From contig JACCGJ010001611.1 of NCBI GenBank assembly GCA_013407085.1, positions 1 to 64,000 on the forward strand: 64,000 nucleotides of DNA. Reading direction: 5' to 3'. Both the position numbers and the translations under genes were made by a program. Below the pieces are notes generated by a model. That model saw only the letters and a program-made list of their open reading frames with translations. It searched no databases and was not told where the DNA came from. Each line of letters starts with the position of its first letter. The stretch's first letter is position 1. This DNA comes from Atriophallophorus winterbourni (Eukaryota > Platyhelminthes > Trematoda > Plagiorchiida > Microphallidae). This document shows, piece by piece, positions 61,296-64,000 of this stretch.

Positions 61296-61385
61296 TTTCT
61301 GCACTGATATGCAATCGTGCTGTACTTATGTGCTATGTGGCCAACACCATACTAAATTTATTGGCCACCCGTAGTGCTGTAAAGG
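61296..61385 (+). mobile_element. SINE-like repeat S, head only
   Basis: TCTGCACTGATATGCAATCG, then GTGCTATGTGGCCAACACC and ACTAAATTTATTGGCCACCC correspond to the head of the element at 52,141. It abuts the end of the LINE fragment. Confidence 0.65.
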
Positions 61386-61554
61386 TGATTTGTCTCGCTG
61401 GTTCCACAATTTTATGCTCACGACTAGTTTCTTGCAGCCCGATCCAACTCTTCGAAACGCCCAATCAAGGAGGCAGGATTTAAACGCGAAACGTAATGTA
61501 ACCACGGCGTGATCATTTTATTCGAGGTGTAACAACATATTTATATGTGTTGCT

Positions 61555-61740
61555 CACATCCACCGAAATTACACTCCACTACCGGTTTCTGGCTGTTTGA
61601 CGGCTGTCAGGTGGAGACGATAAGATCAGGTTCAGTGATCCTTGAAACAGTGGATAAATGGTAAACAAGGTTATACTTGAATGCCAGTTGCATAGGGTTC
61701 CTATAACGAACCACGATGTTCAAACACAGAATCACATAGT
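61555..61740 (-). repeat. Dispersed repeat R1, minus orientation
   Basis: Reverse complement of 9,620-9,800, including ACTACCGGTTTCTGGCTGTT, CAGGTGGAGACG-type and GTAAACAAGGTTATACTTG blocks. It lies inside the LINE remnant region. Confidence 0.7.
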
Positions 61741-61749
61741 GATTTGTGG

Positions 61750-62830
61750 TCAACTCACCATAGAGTAGATCTTTCTGTAGACATGACCAAGCCACCGCAG
61801 GCGGTGCTGTCACAATAGGATGGACATGCTCTGTAGACCAGCTTTTGAAAGCACTTCAGCATTAGTCACTCTGTCCATCCACGATATGTTCAAGATACGA
61901 CAGATGCTTCGTAGATGGAAAGCATTCAGCTTCCGTTCGTATCTTGCGTGGGTGGTCCTGGTTTCACTACAGTAAAGTATTTAGTACGCACGCGCTGTAT
62001 ACCATCATCTTTGTCTTTACAGCCAGCTTGCGGTTACCCAAAACACGAGAGTTCAATCGGGACAGAATGACATCTGCTCTGCGAATCCGCTTATCACTCT
62101 CCGTGTCTAGCGAGAGGTTATCCGCAATGGTTGAACCAAGTTATGTGAAATGATGTACTACTGATTCAAGATGACAGTTTCCATCAGTGATGATAGGAGG
62201 CAATACAGTCCCTTGACCAAGGACTTTGGTCTTGCTCATGCTAATTGTTAGCCCAAAGTCTGCATGCCGACGAAAAGCAGGCCATTAGCGACTGGAGGTG
62301 CTCTTAGGAGTGAGCAACAAAGGCTGCATCGTCGGCAAACTGACAGCTAGAACTTGCAGCCGGATCTGTAAGACATTAGCAAACAATTTGACGACAACAT
62401 TCAGAAGTGAGATTCCTTTGTAATTGTTGCAGTCGCCTCTATCTCCCTTATTCTTAAATAGCGCGATGATCTTTGTGTCTCGCATCTCTTGTGGGACTCA
62501 CTCCTCCTGACAGCACTGAAGAAGTAAATGGTGAAGAGGTTGTAATAAGCCTGCTCTACAGCATTTGATGAGCTCAGGTGGAATTCCGTCATCACCAGGG
62601 GCCTTCCCATTCGCTAAGCGGTCGATTTCCCTATTAAGCTAATCAAGAGTAGAGAGAGTATCTAGGTATTCAATAGTCGGTAACCGCTCGACATTTTCAA
62701 GTACATTTGGTAAAACCGTACTGTCCCTAGAGTAGAGAAAGGAGAAGTGCTCTACCCATCTTTCCATCTGCTGAGTTGTGTCCAAAATCGGGTCACAACT
62801 ACTTTCTTGTAGTCCGATCACGTCCTTGAA
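61750..62830 (-). pseudogene. RTE-like LINE reverse transcriptase remnant
   Basis: On the minus strand, in order: ERWVEHFSFLYSRDST; GKAPGDDGIPPELIK-type block near 62,620-62,560; MRDTKIIALFKNKGDRGDCN then NYKGISLLNVVVKLFANVL; FGLTISMSKTKVL; TWLGST-type box; ACVLNTLLYCSETRTTHARY; and RLRWLGHVYRK. This order is characteristic of RTE-type LINE proteins. The catalytic palm segment between the NYKGISLL and SKTKVL boxes is missing. Frames shift several times, so it is inactive. Confidence 0.8.
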
Positions 62831-64000
62831 ATTTCAAGGACGAGATCTTAAGCTTCCCAGGTGGCAGCGTATGAAGTATGTAACAGCACTAGAACTTCGC
62901 AGACAGTTACAAGAACTGTATAAACCTTGTACAATTGTGGACTAGTTTGCCTACTTAGGTGATGCTACCGGGTACATTGATAAATTTTATGAGTTTTTCA
63001 CGAGCTAACCTTACGTACTTCTTGTCGGTCTTGCAAACTCATCTATAAATAAAATGGGTAAAACGGTCGTCGGTGTATGATTGGCATCAGTTATGTTTAC
63101 GCTAAAAATCATCTGGTAGATTAGATTATATCTAGAACTCATCGTATTAGTCTCTGACAGTTAATAGCAGCCGCCGACGTAGATACCAGGCAAGTACGAT
63201 TATCCACTATCGCTACCACAACGTACACAGCGATATCAGGTACCAGGTTGATTAACATCATTTGTTTTAATGTCTGATTACCCCATTCATTTGCTAGCAG
63301 CAACACTAAACTAAAACTGACGCTCTCTAGTCAAAGCAAAGGTAGGAAGATAGTTCTTCGAATAAAGTTCAACGAAACTTAAGTAAACTCACAAAGCTGA
63401 AATCGACACTCTCAAACAAAACGATTTTCATACAGAACAAGGGTACGTTTGATTCCCGTATACGAACTCAGTAGTATCCTGGACGTTGGAAATATATACT
63501 AACCCTACAGCTCTACGATTTACAAACAGGAACAGTTTCACGGCCTACTCTAATACGAACGTCTGATGGTTGTAATAGCGTCCAACATTATGACAATGGT
63601 CAAACAAAAAATACGCATTACGAAACACAAGTAATAGTTATTTCTAAAAGTAAGGGCTGAGGTGTCAACTTATAGACGGACGGATCAGGTAACTCAATTC
63701 CATCGCAGGTGAATGGTTGATTACTTGCGTAATTTTTATCCATGCGATTAATTTCCGGTAACACGAAAGGAATTTCACTCAGATCGAGGAGTACACCTAC
63801 TCTGACCACAGGCCAATCAATCATTCACAACTAACCAGTCAAACTGACCGTGACATTAGAAGCAAACGACACACGACTTGTTTATCATGCAACATACGAG
63901 CTATCATAGCAATAAGCGTCAATAAATCAAGCCACAAGGATGGCTTCTTTCAAGTTTGACACTGAACCGTGACACGTCATATGCAACATTCGACCAAAAT
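62831..64000. other. Intergenic end of window
   Basis: No secure gene. A minus-strand frame at 63,824-63,618 (68 codons, MIDWPVVRVGVLLDLS ... LPDPSVYKLTP) looks protein-like and might be a terminal exon of a gene to the right, but no family is recognised. Confidence 0.25.

Noticed and set aside
61950..61958. Second exact TGGGTGGTC Gli-type site
   Set aside because: It lies in decayed LINE coding sequence (the THAR motif) and is absent from the paired LINE copy at 61,230, so it is most likely chance.
1..64000. CRISPR arrays, bacterial operons, rRNA or tRNA genes
   Set aside because: No regularly spaced repeats, ribosome binding pattern or foldable tRNA was found. All features point to a eukaryotic nuclear genome.

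Overview
The window looks like nuclear DNA of a metazoan, most likely a flatworm and perhaps a digenean trematode. The reasons are two developmental regulators (a POU class 3 transcription factor and a 12-membrane-span Patched receptor), long introns packed with interspersed repeats, and decayed CR1-like and RTE-like LINEs and a Ty3/gypsy-like element. The species assignment is inference; no database was searched.

Layout. 1-1,340: remnant of a Ty3/gypsy-like retrotransposon (gag zinc knuckle, aspartic protease, end of pol). 1,355-2,650: dispersed repeat, then the leader of the POU gene. 2,661-6,148 (+): intronless POU class 3 gene in three overlapping reading frames, meaning two apparent frameshifts. 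6,150-29,990: gene-poor, AT-rich DNA with inverted-repeat (MITE-like) elements, a family built around an ACCGGT core, and LINE remnants on both strands. 29,994-56,456 (+): a complete Patched homologue. I assembled 15 exons whose splice phases all agree, giving 1,779 codons with no internal stop. 56,457-64,000: 3' UTR, repeats and an RTE-like LINE on the minus strand.

The Patched protein keeps the family architecture: TM1, first extracellular loop, sterol-sensing domain TM2-6, second loop, TM7-12 and a long Ser/Thr-rich tail with a PPSY motif. In my alignment from memory, it lacks the TM4 acidic residue of the GxGxD motif (Gly-Phe-His-Gly instead of Gly-Val-Asp-Asp), and the TM10 Glu is Arg. 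One intron uses a GC-AG boundary. A perfect Gli/Ci consensus lies 41 bp after exon 9, which fits known ptc autoregulation but could be chance. The introns carry about a dozen copies of one SINE-like repeat. Its 3' end resembles the 3' tail of a LINE fragment in intron 1, which suggests mobilisation in trans. A 160-codon ORF runs antisense inside intron 5 and may be a nested gene.

POU3 factors and Hedgehog reception both act in animal patterning, but nothing here shows that these two genes are co-regulated. They are about 24 kb apart. I found no convincing tRNA, rRNA, CRISPR array or bacterial-type operon.
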